Shown here: positions 11,561-23,295 of the stretch, piece after piece
How positions within the stretch are numbered: position 1 is the first letter of the stretch
Layout of the letters: every line of letters begins with the position of its first letter
NCBI GenBank assembly: GCA_032622095.1
Contig: CP136067.1
Span: 73,496,705-73,560,704 of the forward strand
From: Siphonodentalium dalli
Lineage: Eukaryota > Mollusca > Scaphopoda > Gadilida > Siphonodentaliidae
DNA length: 64,000 nt
Direction: 5' to 3'
Program-made: the position numbers and the translations under genes
The notes under the pieces: model-generated
Told to the model about the DNA's origin: nothing
The model's database searches: none
What the model saw: only the letters and a program-made list of their open reading frames with translations

Positions 11561-12225
11561 ATAACGTGGTGTGTCCATGAGTTAAAGTACAAACGGTTTT
11601 TGAGTGGGGAAATATTAACCCTTTTCTCCCATCTAAATGATCCCATGCATTTTTAATATGCAGCTAACACAAAACATAATAAACAAAAAATAACAATAAT
11701 AATAAAAAATCTATGTCTAACATTCCAATGTAATAATCAGATAAATGGAGTTGCTATGATGTTTATCTAATTAATTTCTTAACCATTTTATCAATATGGT
11801 GCTTCTCTCTGACTATGGTTTGAGCTTAATTAGATTTATCACTCTATAAGACATATCTGTGTTGGGGTGACCTAATAGGTTGAAATTGAATGCCACATCC
11901 GCGTTAATATTGTGTTTATGTGAGCAAGGTGCCCAATAAGTCTGATTCCACTTGTGAACTTAATAGTAAGGTGTGAATTGTTGAAAGTTTTGCGCTCATG
12001 AAAAGATTGGTGTAAGGATATATGAAAATAGCTAATCGCTATCGCCTAGGTATGATCGTGATCAGCCTCTCATTGTTTTATGTTGTCTTACAGTTATTAC
12101 CAAAATAAACAGTCTTAAAATCCGGCTGATTTTAAGTGTGATGAGATCGGACTTGGCACTTGGCAACATACCATCATGTCCGATGTTGAATATTTAGTTG
12201 TCAGTTGATTAAGTAACATTTTTAA
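11561..12225. other. unassigned AT-rich DNA
   Basis: AT-rich. One phrase near 12050-12080 (TATGATCGTGATCAGCCTCTC) resembles the family 2 tail palindrome, suggesting a decayed copy end. No gene seen. Confidence 0.35.
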
Positions 12226-12960
12226 AAACCAAATGAGTCACAATGTGCTACCTTTTCGGAACAGCAGAGAATAGTGTTTTGGTTGCCACTTTGGAAGCCA
12301 TCTTGAGCATTTTGGTCTAAAACACCTCAGTGTGACACATTTAAGACAAATCAAAACAATAACCACCTTTGATACCGAAGATAGTTCAATTTTGTGAGGG
12401 AGAAATATAATATTTTCTGGTAATGTCAGTGAATAAAATAGTAACAATTAACCAAGGTGCATCAGCAATGTTAGTATTTAATGTATAAAAGGCATATTAG
12501 TCAATTTTATTCATCAACCACATTTTGTAACCATTTGGTGTGCACACTGGGTCAATATCATTTTCCATAATTAGGCGGCCGTTTTGGAAGTCATTTTTAG
12601 CTAAAGTGACAATTTTGGTTCGATTGAGTTGGAATATTCATAAGTAATGGTATGCCTTTCTTACATTGCACAGTACATACTGCACATTTCTTTTTGAAAT
12701 ATGGCTAGAATTCCAATGGTGAGTTTTGGTGGAATTTATACCGCATTCTGTAAAATCTATTTTTTGAGGTATTGGAAGGGCATATTTCGTTGCTCCAATG
12801 ATCAGTTAACATGAAAAATACAAAATATATTCGCAATTCTCAACCAGTTCCAAACAGTAGAAACTAATCTAGATGATATTAGTGAAAAATAGTTATATTT
12901 TCCTCTTCCGGCAGACATTTTGGTGGCCATCTTGGACAGGGAGTTCCAATTTTGCCATAA
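12226..12960. repeat. dispersed repeat R4, copy 1
   Basis: Aligns by eye to 17856-18690: AACCAA(A/G)TGAGTCACAAT, GCTACCTTTTC, GGTTGCCA(C/T)TTTG, AGCCATCTTGAGCA, ACACATCAGTGTGACAC, then GGCCGTTTTGGAAG, TTGAGTTGGAATAT, CAACCAGTTCCAAACAGTAG and GACAGGGAGTTCCAATTTTG. Minus-strand frames through it are repeat-derived (KMA(A/S)K-type phrases) rather than genes. Confidence 0.75.
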
Positions 12961-13004
12961 AAAGGTAATATTATGTCTTTAATAGCTTCACTACAATATA
13001 TACA

Positions 13005-14640
13005 TTTTTAGCTCAACTTTACTTTGTAGTTTGAGCTATTGGCATGGCTTGGTATGTTGATGGGAACGTCATTTTGTAAAGTCATTTTGCAAAAAAACAT
13101 GGCCACTATTGGCCATCTTGGATTTCAAAATTCAATCCATTAGCACGGGCAACAGGTCATGCTGTTCGTCTGATGTTAGCATGGGCTTCAGGCCGGAGTG
13201 TTCGTCTGATCATCGTGAAATTAGTCGTGGATGTTAATATTGACATGTAGATGGGAACCAGTCATTTTGGGGTCTTTTGGCTATAAAACATGGCCAACGT
13301 CACCCATCTTGGATTTTACTCTGCATGACTAAATCCTTTGGCACGGGCTTCAGGTTGTACCTTTTGTCAGATCATCATGAAATTTAATTGTCATGGATGT
13401 TAATATTGACATGTAGATTCGGCCTTAAAACATGGCTGCCGGTAGCCATCTTGGATTTTACTCTTTGCATGACTAAATCCTTTGGCACAGGCTACAGGTC
13501 ATACCTTTGGTCAGATCATCATGAAATTTAATAGTCGTGGATGTGAATATTGACATGGAGATGGGAAACGAGTCATTTTGGGGTCTTTTGGCTATAAAAC
13601 ATGGCCGATGTCAGCCATCTTGGATTTTACTCTGCATGACTAAATCCTTTGGCATGAGCTTCAGGTCGTACCTTTTGTCGGATCATCATGAAATTTGTCA
13701 TGGATGTTAACATTGACATGTAGATGGGAACGAGTCATTTTGGTGTCATTCGACCTAAAAACATGGCTGCCGGTAGCCATCTTGGATTTTACTCTTTGCA
13801 TGACTAAATCCTTTGGCACAGACTACAGGTCATACCTTTGGTCGGATCATCATGAAATTTAATAGTTGTGGTTGTAAATATTGACATGTAGATGGGAACG
13901 AGTCGTTTTGGGGTCTTTTGGCTATAAAACATGGCCGATGTCAGCCATCTTGGATTTTACTCTGCATTACTAAATCCTTTGGCACGGGCTTCAGGTCGAA
14001 CCTTTTATCTGATCATCATGAAATTTGTCATGGATTTTAACATTGACATGTAAATGGGAACGAGTCAATTTTGGGGTTATTCAGCAATAAAGCATCGCCA
14101 ATGGCAGCCACCTTGGATTTTACTCTTTGCATGACTAAATCCTTTGGCATGGGCTATGAGTCGTGCCTTTGGTTGGATCATTATGAAATTTGTCACGGCT
14201 GTTGACATTGTAAATGTAAATGGGAACGAGTCATTTTGACGTCATTCGGAAGAAAAACTTGGCCACCAGCAGCCATCTTGGATTTCAAAATTCATTCAAT
14301 TAGCACGGGCTACAGGCCAGAGTGTTCATCTGATCATCAGCCAGCAGCCATCTTAGATTTTACTCTTTGCATGACTAAATCCTTTGGCACAGGCTACAAG
14401 TCGTATCTTTGGTCGGATCATTATGAACTTTGTCATGGCTGTTGACATTGATGTTTAGATGGGAAAGTGTCATTTTAGTGTCATTCGGCAAAAAAACATG
14501 GCTGCCAGTGGCCATCTTGGATTTCAAAATTCAATCCATTAGCACGTGCTACAGGCCGTAGAAGGGAAACGAGTCATTTTGGGGTCTCGGCCTTAAAACA
14601 TGGCCAACATCAGCCGTCATTTTCTCTTCAAACTGAAGCC
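13005..14640 (+). repeat. twin-hairpin family 3 copy, head plus tandem body
   Basis: Begins with a TTTTT run and the palindromic head AGCTCAACTTTACT...AGTTTGAGCT (about 13010-13038), followed by ATTGGCATGGCTTGGTATG. The body holds about eight 150-160 bp units with GTTAATATTGACATGTAGAT, CATTTTGGGGTCTTTTGGC, AACATGGCCGATGTCAGCCAT and ACTAAATCCTTTGGCACGGG. The tail hairpin is not present at the right end. Confidence 0.85.
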
Positions 14641-14906
14641 ATTGTTTTGCAGCAATAATGTCAATTGGTCAGTATAAATTGACCATCTCCTGTGAGCCCC
14701 ATGACTTTGTATTGCTCTGTTTTATCACATTGTGTTTATATCTTGTATTCAGAATTACAATGATATACATCTCACCTGTATATATTTTGGTAAATTTGAA
14801 CTTGTCAGAGTAACAATAATTAGTTGTTATATAGCTGTGCTGCATTCTCTTATATATGCGAGTCTCCCACATGGGGAGCCTTTGGATTTGTAACATGCTT
14901 TTTATG
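14641..14906. other. unassigned DNA before a family 2 head
   Basis: No gene. The phrase CTCTTATATATGCGAGTCTCCC near 14848 resembles 33312-33335, so part may be family 2 tail-side sequence. Confidence 0.35.
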
Positions 14907-15160
14907 TTTACCCATACCATAGTATGGTAAACATAGTGTCGATGTCTGGATTGACCACTTGTTGTCCGTCCGGGCATCTATCTGTCCATCCTTAGACACT
15001 TTACGCATGGTTCGAATATCGGTTTGATCCAGTTGTTTTTACGGAGTTCCATGTATGACATTTTTGGTTTTTTTCAAGAAAAAAAAATTAAAATTCTTTA
15101 TTTTTTAATTTATTTTTGTATAGAATTCCTTGCTCATTTTGAATTTTTTTTTTTTAATTT
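14907..15160 (+). repeat. twin-hairpin family 2 copy with head
   Basis: TTTTTAT then the palindrome GTTTACCCATACCATAGTAT-GGTAAAC, AGTGTCGATGTCTGGATTG, a GTCCGTCC/TGTCC tract, GACACTTTACGCATGG. The body degrades into A/T homopolymers at 15070-15150. Confidence 0.8.
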
Positions 15161-15533
15161 AGTATTGAAAAAAAAAACATTTCTTCAATGAAATTACTGA
15201 GACTCACACCTTCTCGGGAACCACTCTGCTGATTAATCTGACATGTGGTGTGAAGGGGCCTTAGATGGTACATGTAGGTATTGTCCCCGACCTGTAAAAA
15301 AAAGCCAGAGCTTGTGTCACACTTTCCAAGTGACCCTTCTAACCACCCACTCGATTTGGAAAATATAAACTCCATTTTAATACCCATGCCATGTCTTTGT
15401 GAAACTTTTCCATTAAAATAACTATATTATTTAGATATCTCACATGGCAATTTGCAACAACATAAATAGAACTGCTTATGCTATGATAGTGTTGGCATGT
15501 TCTGTAGTTTAGATGTTATAATAAGTCTTCTCT
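15161..15533. other. mostly unassigned, partly family 1 related
   Basis: GGGAACCACTCTGCTGATTAATCTGACATG resembles 62700-62730 within a family 1 copy. The remainder is unrecognised and no gene is seen. Confidence 0.35.
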
Positions 15534-15940
15534 TTTTAGCTCACCTGAGATGAAGTCTCAGGTGGAGCTATAGTCATCACTCCTCGTCCGTCTGTCCGTC
15601 CGTCTGTCCGTCCGTCAAGAATCATCTTCTCCTCCCGAACCGTAAAACGTAACGGGTTCATATTTGGTGTGGATGTTCCCTAGGTGAATCACATTCAGAT
15701 TTGTTCAAATGAGGTCATCAGGTCAATTAGTTGAGAAAGCAGGGCCACAATTCTATTCCTCCATAGTAATTCTTATAACGACTTCTTTTCCAGAACTATA
15801 AGGCCCAATGGGTTCAAATTTGGTGTGGATATTCCCTAGGTGACTCACATTCAGATTTGTTCAAATGAGGTCACCAGGTTGATTAGTTGAGAAACCAGGG
15901 CCATAACTCTATTCCTCCATAGTAATTCTTAGTATTGCAC
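15534..15940 (+). repeat. twin-hairpin family 1 copy, truncated
   Basis: TTTTTAGCTCACCTGAGATG-AAGTCTCAGGTGGAGCT head (13-bp stem with one bulge, loop TGAAG), TAGTCATCACTCCTCGTCC, GTCTGTCCGTCC tract, then two rounds of a unit with GGTTCATATTTGGTGTGGAT, GTTCCCTAGGTGA and TCACATTCAGATTTGTTC. It ends without the tail hairpin. Confidence 0.85.
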
Positions 15941-16188
15941 ATAGTCAGCGATCTGCAACTGATGTTGATCTTATCCAAACATTTTGGCATCTTTTAAACT
16001 CATTGGGAGTAATTTCCAAAAATGTCTAAACTCTACGTTTGGCATAAAATAAAATCTTGTTTTTGTGGGGTACGTTCCAAAACTATTTTCAAAATTCCAT
16101 TAAACTGCTCCAGAACCCAGCTTCCAAATCAACATTCATGTTATTAGAACCGGGATCAATTTGTCTGCGAGAAATGAGGGACCTTGGT
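15941..16188. other. unassigned DNA
   Basis: No repeat or gene recognised. The open frame starting at 16057 runs from here into satellite and is not supported. Confidence 0.35.
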
Positions 16189-17610
16189 GTATTCTTACAC
16201 ACCACATCCACGAGCATTCAGCTACTCACTGTATACCGCTACACAGCAGTGACAATACAGCCACAACAGATAAACATGTACATCCCACATGTACATACCG
16301 CTACACAGCAGTGACAATACAGCCACAACAGATAAACATGTACATCCCACCCATGACCATGATGTCACGATCTATATACACAAGCCCGCCAGTGACCATC
16401 AAACTGTACTCCAGGTATGCATATACACTTCAACAACATTGACCCTGCAGTCATTCCATGTACACATATACACATTGCCCATAACCATACAACCACTCCA
16501 TATGTAGCCTCGAATATTCTGTAGTATGCCTAACAGACATCCTCCCCTTTCTTTTGACATCCATACATTTATGTACCACTATCATTGTGTGGGGAATAGG
16601 ATAGGATATAAGCCATTATTTATTTCACTATGCTTATACTGACAAACGGAAAGGCCTTATGGTCCGTCAGCCAGTGCTCCATTCTGACTTGTTATTGTCC
16701 TTCTGGAGGGATAGGTGTGATTTTCGTTGACGCGGACAAATGTGTCACCTTGTCAGATACTCACTTACATATATTTGTTAGCCTATATTTACCTGTATTG
16801 GTTGGTTGTCTGTATTGGTTAACCTATGACCATAGTCACTCCAGGTGTATATATACCTTATCAATTACCATACATTCCTTCTAGATATGCCTATACCCCA
16901 CACACACTGCCATTCGTACACTTCAGACTTGCAAAACTATAGCTCAACCATGATAATTCAGCCACTCGCTGTATTCTTACACACCACATCCACGAGCATT
17001 CAGCTACTCACTGTATACCGCTACACAGCAGTGACAATACAGCCACAACAGATAAACATGTACATCCCACCCATGACCATGATGTCACGATCTATATACA
17101 CAAGCCCGCCAGTGACCATCAAACTGTACTCCAGGTATGCATATACACTTCAACAACATTGACCCTGCAGTCATTCCATGTACACATATACACATTGCCC
17201 ATAACCATACAACCACTCCATATTTATCCATACACCCCATCCATTATCATACAGCAAACGCGTGTATACATATACACCCACCCATGACAATACAGCCACC
17301 CAATGTACACCTGTACACCCCACCCATGACCACACAGTCACTCCATATATACATACACAACAGAAAGATAGACAATGTAGCTAATCTAGCTATACACATA
17401 CACCACTTCAATGGCCAGACAACAACTCCCTGCATACATGTTCACCTCACACATGACGGTCATGACCATAATCTACTCCTTATATACATATACAACTCAA
17501 CGTGTCACCCCATACATGACCATATAGGCATACATTGTACAACTATTCATATCATTCATGAATACAATAACTCCCTGTATACATACTCACCTCACCTATA
17601 ACCATACATT
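16189..17610 (+). repeat. 42-bp satellite array, locus 3, with internal duplication
   Basis: Satellite units like those at 2592-4190. Segment 16189-16503 and segment 16971-17223 are nearly identical; the first carries an extra 62-bp tandem copy (16289-16350). Between them, 16504-16800 is non-satellite sequence. The long frame 17137-17601 (His/Pro/Thr rich, 14-residue period) is a satellite by-product. Confidence 0.85.
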
Positions 17611-17855
17611 CAACAGACATACACAATCTATTAAGTTGATCAATGTTGATTACAATGGGCCAGAGTAGCCACATACTATGATCCCTCTCAGTTCCGTTTC
17701 AACTTTCTGCCCATTCCAGTTAAAAAAAAACATGGACAGAATCCCAAAAGAAATTTTCGGCAAAATCCATACTGCACCCCTTAAATGAACTTCCATGCAT
17801 ATTAAGGTTCTGGGACAACCAGAATATCACATTTAGTTGACTAAGTAACATTTTT
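17611..17855 (+). repeat. satellite-linked tail, uninterrupted version
   Basis: Equivalent of 4191-4330 plus 5757-5860 without the 1.4 kb insertion. The junction lies near 17785-17800 (CATACTGCACCCCTTAAATG). It serves as a paralogous empty site for the element at 4331-5756. Confidence 0.7.
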
Positions 17856-18900
17856 AATAACCAAGTGAGTCACAATCTGCTACCTTTTCTAACAGCAGTG
17901 AATAATGTTCGGAGTATATGTGACAAATCAACATTTTACCAAATTTGGTTGCCATTTTGCAAGCCATCTTGAGCAATATTGTCTAAAACACATCAGTGTG
18001 ACACAGTTAGCACATATTAAAATAATAAACATCGCTGATACCAAAGAAATTTCCATTTCCAAAAAATGTTTCAAACCTGAACAGTGATTTTTTTGCCGAT
18101 TTTGATGCAAAGTTTGTGACAGAAAAAAATTAATAATTCTGGTGATTTTGGTGGTTTCAATGGTAACAGTTAACAAAGGTGCATCAGAAATGTTGGTGTT
18201 CAATGTATATAAGACAGAATAGTCAACTGTGTGCATCAACAACTTATAAGCAGTTGCATGGCACACTGGGACAATATTGAGAATTTTCCATATTTTGGCC
18301 GCCATTTTGGAAGCCATTTTGATCCAAAGTGACGATTTTTGTAACATTGAGTTGGAATATCCATAAAAAGTAGAAAGCATTACTTACATTGCACAGCTCT
18401 TCCAATTTCTTGATGAAATATGACAAGAATCCCAATGGTGATATTTTGTGCTATGTTATACCGCATTCTGTAAAATCGAATTGTTTAGCGATCGGAAGGG
18501 GTTGGGAGCCCATGAATAGCATATTTCTTTGATCCAATGGTCAGTTAAGATGTTAAATACAAAATAAAGTCAAAATTCTCAACCAGTTCCAAACAGTAGA
18601 AACTTATCTTAAAGATATTAGTAAAAAACGTAAAAAAATCCACTTCTGGCCGCCATTTTGGCGGCCATTTATGACGGGGAGTTCCAATTTTGGAATACAA
18701 TGGTGGGGTTATGTCTTAGCTTCACAGAAATGTATACCAGTGTATGCATATGACAAGATTTTCTCACTATAATTGCGTAGAACTGATTTAACGGAAATGG
18801 CAGCCATCTTGGACGCCATCTTGAATTATAAAAATTGCTCAAAGCGGATTTTGGATATGTTATAGAGGATATATTTCTCTTCAAAATGGTATACAAACCA
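17856..18900. repeat. dispersed repeat R4, copy 2
   Basis: Longer copy of the repeat at 12226-12960, including the TGGCCGCCATTTTGG and GGCGGCCATTTATGACGGGG phrases and an extension to about 18900. The minus-strand frame 17928-18380 (150 codons) lies wholly within it. Because it coincides with a repeat and lacks domain signs, I do not call a gene. Confidence 0.7.
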
Positions 18901-19231
18901 ATTTAGTCCAAATTTATTCTAGGTCAAACCTTTATTCGACCAGACTAAATACAAGCTCTGCTCTGAACCACCAGGCTGAGAATTGATAGACATGACACAT
19001 GTTGTTTATAAAACAGTGCCAGATAGATAGATAATAGAACTTCTGTGGCTATAGGCAGGGTCCCCAGGGAGTGTATTCATGTCATTCATAATTTAAATGA
19101 GATTAATAGTGTTGAACATTTGTTTTCTAAAGTTGTCAATGTAGCACCATCATTGTTTACAATACACTGGTCATTAATATCAGATTAAATTCCTCTTCTC
19201 CAAGCTTTAATTAAGTGTGTCTGGCATTTGT
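18901..19231. other. unassigned DNA
   Basis: Nothing recognised. GGTCCCCAGGGAGTGTATTC near 19060 echoes the hairpin arms at 19232-19320. Confidence 0.3.
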
Positions 19232-19320
19232 AGAATGAGGTTCCCAGAGGGTGAATTTAATTATGCTACCCTGCACGGCAGGCTAGAATTGCCAAATACA
19301 CCCTCTGAGGACCTCATTCT
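19232..19320. repeat. inverted repeat (fold-back)
   Basis: Left arm AGAATGAGGTTCCCAGAGGG and the end of the segment (CCCTCTGAGGACCTCATTCT) are inverted, about 23 of 27 positions matching. A similar weaker pair lies at 19529-19610 (GGGTTCCCAGATGGTGAATT versus ACATTCAACC...GGGACCTCA). Confidence 0.6.
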
Positions 19321-19699
19321 GCTTTAATAGGCCTCATCTTCTGGGAAGTATCTAGAGTCTCAAATTGACATTTTTAGCAGCTTTTTTCCCTTCTGTTCAG
19401 ATTCTAAAATGCATAATTGAGGTGTCAAATTGGTGCGCATACTGTCAAAAGTCACCAACTTCAGCTGGAGAACTTCTGTCTGTCCCTAGGTCTCCCATAG
19501 CTGTTGAGGACTAAGTACAATTGGGTTCCCAGATGGTGAATTTGGTGACGCTAGCCCACCTTACAGAATAGCATCACTACATTCAACCTTTTGGGACCTC
19601 AGACACACTAAATTCACGCTTGGCTGTTCCAATGTTATTTTCTTAACCACTTATCTATGTGAACTCATTATACCTTATTATGGACAAAAAAGTGGGGGG

Positions 19700-20215
19700 T
19701 ATATTGGATTAAAACTGTTGGTCTATCAGAGTGTCCTTCCATCCATTGTTCTGTCCATCCATCCATCAACAATTTTTTCTTCTCGAGATCTATATGAATT
19801 CCCTACCTGTATGTGACTCACATTCAGATTTGTTCAAATAAGTTCATCAGGTCAAATAGGAGGGATGCCAGGGCCATAACGTTTTCCCTCCATAGTAATT
19901 CTAACAACTATTACTTCTCAAGAACCATCAAGTCTATTTAGCTTATATTTGTTTATGCAGGGTCCTTGGGTGGCATGTTTAGATCTGTTCCATTGGGGTC
20001 CTTTTTGGAAAATCAATTAACTTTAACTCTTAAAAGAGAATGTTTAAAATTATTAGATGAATAGATATCAGAGATGGGGATTCATGTTTGTTCAAATAGG
20101 GGCAGAGGTAAGAGATTTAACTCTGCCCTACCCACACTACCTGTATCTATGCTGTACGCTACTGGTATAATAAGATAATGTCATATTCTTGCAGGGATGG
20201 CCCCACAGTGTTGGG
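19700..20215 (+). repeat. twin-hairpin family 1 copy, degenerate
   Basis: TGTCCTTCCATCCATTG with a CCATCCATC tract, then TGACTCACATTCAGATTTGT, GTCAAATAGGAGGGATGCCA and GGGCCATAAC. The head palindrome is not recognisable. Confidence 0.6.
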
Positions 20216-20259
20216 GGGGGGGTGATTTACAGATTTGTTCAATCAAATGTAATTTTTAA

Positions 20260-20585
20260 GCTCACCTGAGACGAAGCTATAGTCATCACTTCTCATCTGT
20301 CACCTGTTCATTTTTCCGTCCGTCCATCCATCTGTCAACAATTCCCTAGGTGACTCACATTCAGATTTTGTTGGGGGGGGTAATCAGTAGTGTACAGTTG
20401 GTAAATTAAAAGTAGATATTCACTGATCTACATACATGAAGCCTCTCTATCCACATATCCTGTTTAGATCTACTTCTTTTAAAGTGATTATGAAAAGTTC
20501 TGACTGTTATGGTCTCCAGAGTCCCAGTCTTATCAGTCTTTGCAGTTTGGTGAGCGACCCCACAGTCTTTGACTGTCTTGTTACC
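20260..20585 (+). repeat. twin-hairpin family 1 copy, head and tail with deleted body
   Basis: Starts TTTTTAAGCTCACCTGAGAC, contains CCGTCCGTCCATCCATCTGTC, and jumps to the right-end module (GATCAGTAGTGTACAGTTGG, CACTGATCTACATACATGAA). It ends with the tail CCCCACAGTCTTTGACTGTC TTGTTA, in which ACAGTC-TTT-GACTGT is a short hairpin. The minus-strand frame 20406-20597 recurs at 35945-36130 only because both are this repeat. Confidence 0.8.
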
Positions 20586-20735
20586 CATAAATTCCAATAA
20601 TATGTGTTATTTATGTACATTTGATTTTACCACTTTATTACATATATTCAGTATACAATGATCCTGATCATAGCTATACATTTACTATCATCATGAATGT
20701 GTTAAACATCTGCCTATCATGATCGGCCTCTCTTT
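20586..20735 (+). repeat. twin-hairpin family 2 tail fragment
   Basis: CATAAATTCCAATAAT to AACATCTGCCTATCATGATC GGCCTCTC matches 33337-33495. The tail palindrome GCC(G/T)ATCATGATCGGC has one mismatch. It directly follows a family 1 tail and directly precedes a family 2 head. Confidence 0.75.
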
Positions 20736-20990
20736 ATATGTACCCATACCATAGTATGGCACACATACATGTAGTGTTGATGTCCGAATTGACCACTCAT
20801 CGTTCATCCAGCAATCTGTCTGTCTAGCCATTCATCTGTCCATAAACACTTTACGCATGTTGCAATAACTCAAACATTTTCTATCCGGCGATCGGACCCA
20901 AATTTTGTATATGAGTTGCTTAGTCATAAATGCAGATCGAGTTTGAATATGTTTTTGATCTCAGTTTTTTTTCCCACCTAAGAATATGAA
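20736..20990 (+). repeat. twin-hairpin family 2 copy with head
   Basis: TACCCATACCATAGTATGG head, GTGTTGATGTCCGAATTGAC, a CTGTCTGTCTAGCC tract, ACACTTTACGCATG, then CGGACCCAAATTTTGTATAT and CAGATCGAGTTTGAATATG. Confidence 0.75.
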
Positions 20991-21163
20991 TCTTCAGCAG
21001 TTTTATTAACTTTTTGTCTACCTGTTGTTTGACTATAATTAACTGAATATCCCTCCAGACGAATAATAGACCATTCCAATGGATCCTGTTGTGTGGGAAG
21101 AAAGGGTTAATCTTTAATCTTGAAGATTGTAGATTGATTTAAGTAAATTTATTTACTTTTCAG

Positions 21164-21442
21164 GTGCACAAACTATTGATTATTTCGAGCATCGATTTTC
21201 GGATTACGATGACCAGAGAAATAAGGAGAATGCCTATAATGAATCAATGCACAGACCAACTCAGTCTCCCACATTCTCGGATGACGGCAATTTATTAAAC
21301 GACCTGAATAAGGCAGAACCACCTAAGTCCTTAGATGTTCGGCAGATTCCAAAATCAGTGCGCTCCCTTCAAACATCTGTAATAAGTTACACATCAGGGG
21401 ATGAGTCGATTGGAGATTGTTCACTTGATGCTAACCTCACTG
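21164..21442 (+). CDS. internal coding exon A of an unrecognised gene
   Basis: Exon of 279 nt (93 codons), phase 1 at both ends. The acceptor is TTTACTTTTCAG at 21152-21163; the donor is G|GTGAGTT at 21443. The encoded segment starts AQTIDYFEHRFSDYDDQRNK and ends SYTSGDESIGDCSLDANLT. It is acidic and Ser-rich, with no membrane segment or catalytic motif, and is probably disordered. I do not recognise the protein. It is the only stretch in 18-23 kb with both splice signals and coding-like composition. The next exon is inferred to be 59224-59804, because the overhanging G plus GC gives a Gly codon. Upstream exons were not found and may lie outside the window. A last exon is ruled out unless the donor is unused, in which case the frame stops at 21475-21477. 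Confidence 0.7.
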
Positions 21443-21477
21443 GTGAGTTCTTGTTCTTAAAGTTTCATTTCAGTTAA

Positions 21478-23290
21478 CAGAGTGTTCCTGTGCAGCCATG
21501 AAAATCTGGAATAACCTTGAATTCTAGAAATGAACATTCAATGCCTAGAAAGTGCTTAAATAATTTATTTGTAAATAGGGGCATTGAATAGCCTTTATTT
21601 TCAGTGCCATATGCAAACTTGCTGAAGATTAAATATCAGAAATTTATTGAATTTGATAGCTGCTGAGGTCCTAATTTTGAATTTTTAGCAAAGTGGGTTT
21701 ATCAAATTTAATTTAATAAATCATTGCAAATTCCCTATGGACTAATTAACTCACAAATTGTATACTCTTAATATAAAACTCAGTATGCTACATTGTATTG
21801 TACATAATAAACTATTCCCCACAGTCACTACCAGCATGACATCGCTATTAAAATATTCTGGTTGGCCTGGCAAAGTCACTAAAACTATGAAAAGCATTCC
21901 TCCCTATAATAGCTTCTAACTGAAGGTGTGTTTAAATGGCATATCAGTGTTGTCCTTGAAGAGTTGTAAATATCATTTATCAACTCTTTAACTGTTGTGT
22001 GTTTGTATTTATTGAGGTCCCACTAAAGTACTAAATTTGGGGTATATCTGTGGCTTTTTAAAAAAGTTTTATAAAAATAAGTTCATAGATGCGTATTCCC
22101 ATCAAATAAGATTCACTTTAATAGGCCTTATTTTGTGGGGGTGATTAAGATTAATTAGACTCCGGACACAAAGGTTCATCAAAAGAATGGGCCCAAATAG
22201 AAATTTTGTGTATAAATTAGGTCAGTCATACATCCGCGTATCTGAGAAATCCGAAATTCACAATGCAAACTAACTATGGGCTCACCAACTCACGGACTTA
22301 AAACGAAACAAAACCTTTACAAAAATTTCCTTTGGTACAAATTATTATAGAATATAAACTCTTTAACTTCAAAAATATTCAAAATTGAAAATAGTTGGTT
22401 GCTGTCAAGAGGGGAGTATTTTACTGAAATTAACTATTATATTCTTGATACTGGGTGAGTGGAATACTTGATGGAGAAGCTTGTCGATTTCATCATGTTC
22501 TTTTCATTTATAAAATGTCATTGTGTCAATTTCGACAAACAACTACATCATGTAGCCTTGCCCATTGATCAAATTCGCATGAGCCTGAATGTATCTTCTG
22601 CTTTGTTCATAATTATGTGTTCCTTGTCAATTCAGTAAAATAGAAGGGATATCTATAGATTATAAGATGCATGTATGTACTCTGTAGTCTTATAATAATT
22701 TAAACGCGAATTAATAAGATTTACATCCATCATGAATTTTGATAACAGTACTGTTGTCCCGCCCTGCCAGAATGATGGAGATTTTTACAATGCACTCATG
22801 TTTTATATTTTAGGCCACACCAATTTAAATCTTAGACTGTCGTTAATGTCATATTTTCTCAATAAAAGGCCAACCACTACCACTACGAATGACCGCGTAA
22901 TTCCCCTCATTTGGTATACCGGTAATCGGAAGAGACTGTAACAAGATTTTCTTCAACATTAATGCTTTAAGCCCACTATTTTACTGTGGGACAAATGTGC
23001 TCGCATCTCAAAGATTTACTTCTCACATTTTCTAAAAAATTGGTGACGTCACAAAGTCAGATTTGACTATCCATGAACCAAAGCTTTGGTTTGTTATTAT
23101 TGGTTTCATGCTGTTGGCAGAAGTTTACACACATTTAGTTACATGTAATTTACTTGGAATTTTGTTTGGAGGGCTGTGTGGGTCAAAGTTGTGTTTGGAT
23201 ATACTTGGCTGTCACTGAGTTCACTATTTCGTGATATGATAGTTGACAGTGTGAGAATCTTATAGTGATCTAAAGGATTGTTAATTTGTT
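21478..23290. other. unassigned intronic DNA
   Basis: No repeat recognised within the window and no supported ORF. The open stretch 22732-22941 has no splice or domain support. Confidence 0.35.
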
Positions 23291-23295
23291 CAATA

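Noticed and set aside
17137..17601. 154-codon open frame rich in His, Pro and Thr
   Set aside because: It lies wholly in the 42-bp satellite, and its 14-residue period follows directly from the unit length.
17928..18380. 150-codon minus-strand frame with KMAAK-type phrases
   Set aside because: Coincides with dispersed repeat R4, whose other copy at 12226-12960 does not keep the frame.
20406..20597. Minus-strand frame nearly identical to that at 35945-36130
   Set aside because: The similarity is explained by both being the right-end module of twin-hairpin family 1; the frame has no independent coding evidence.
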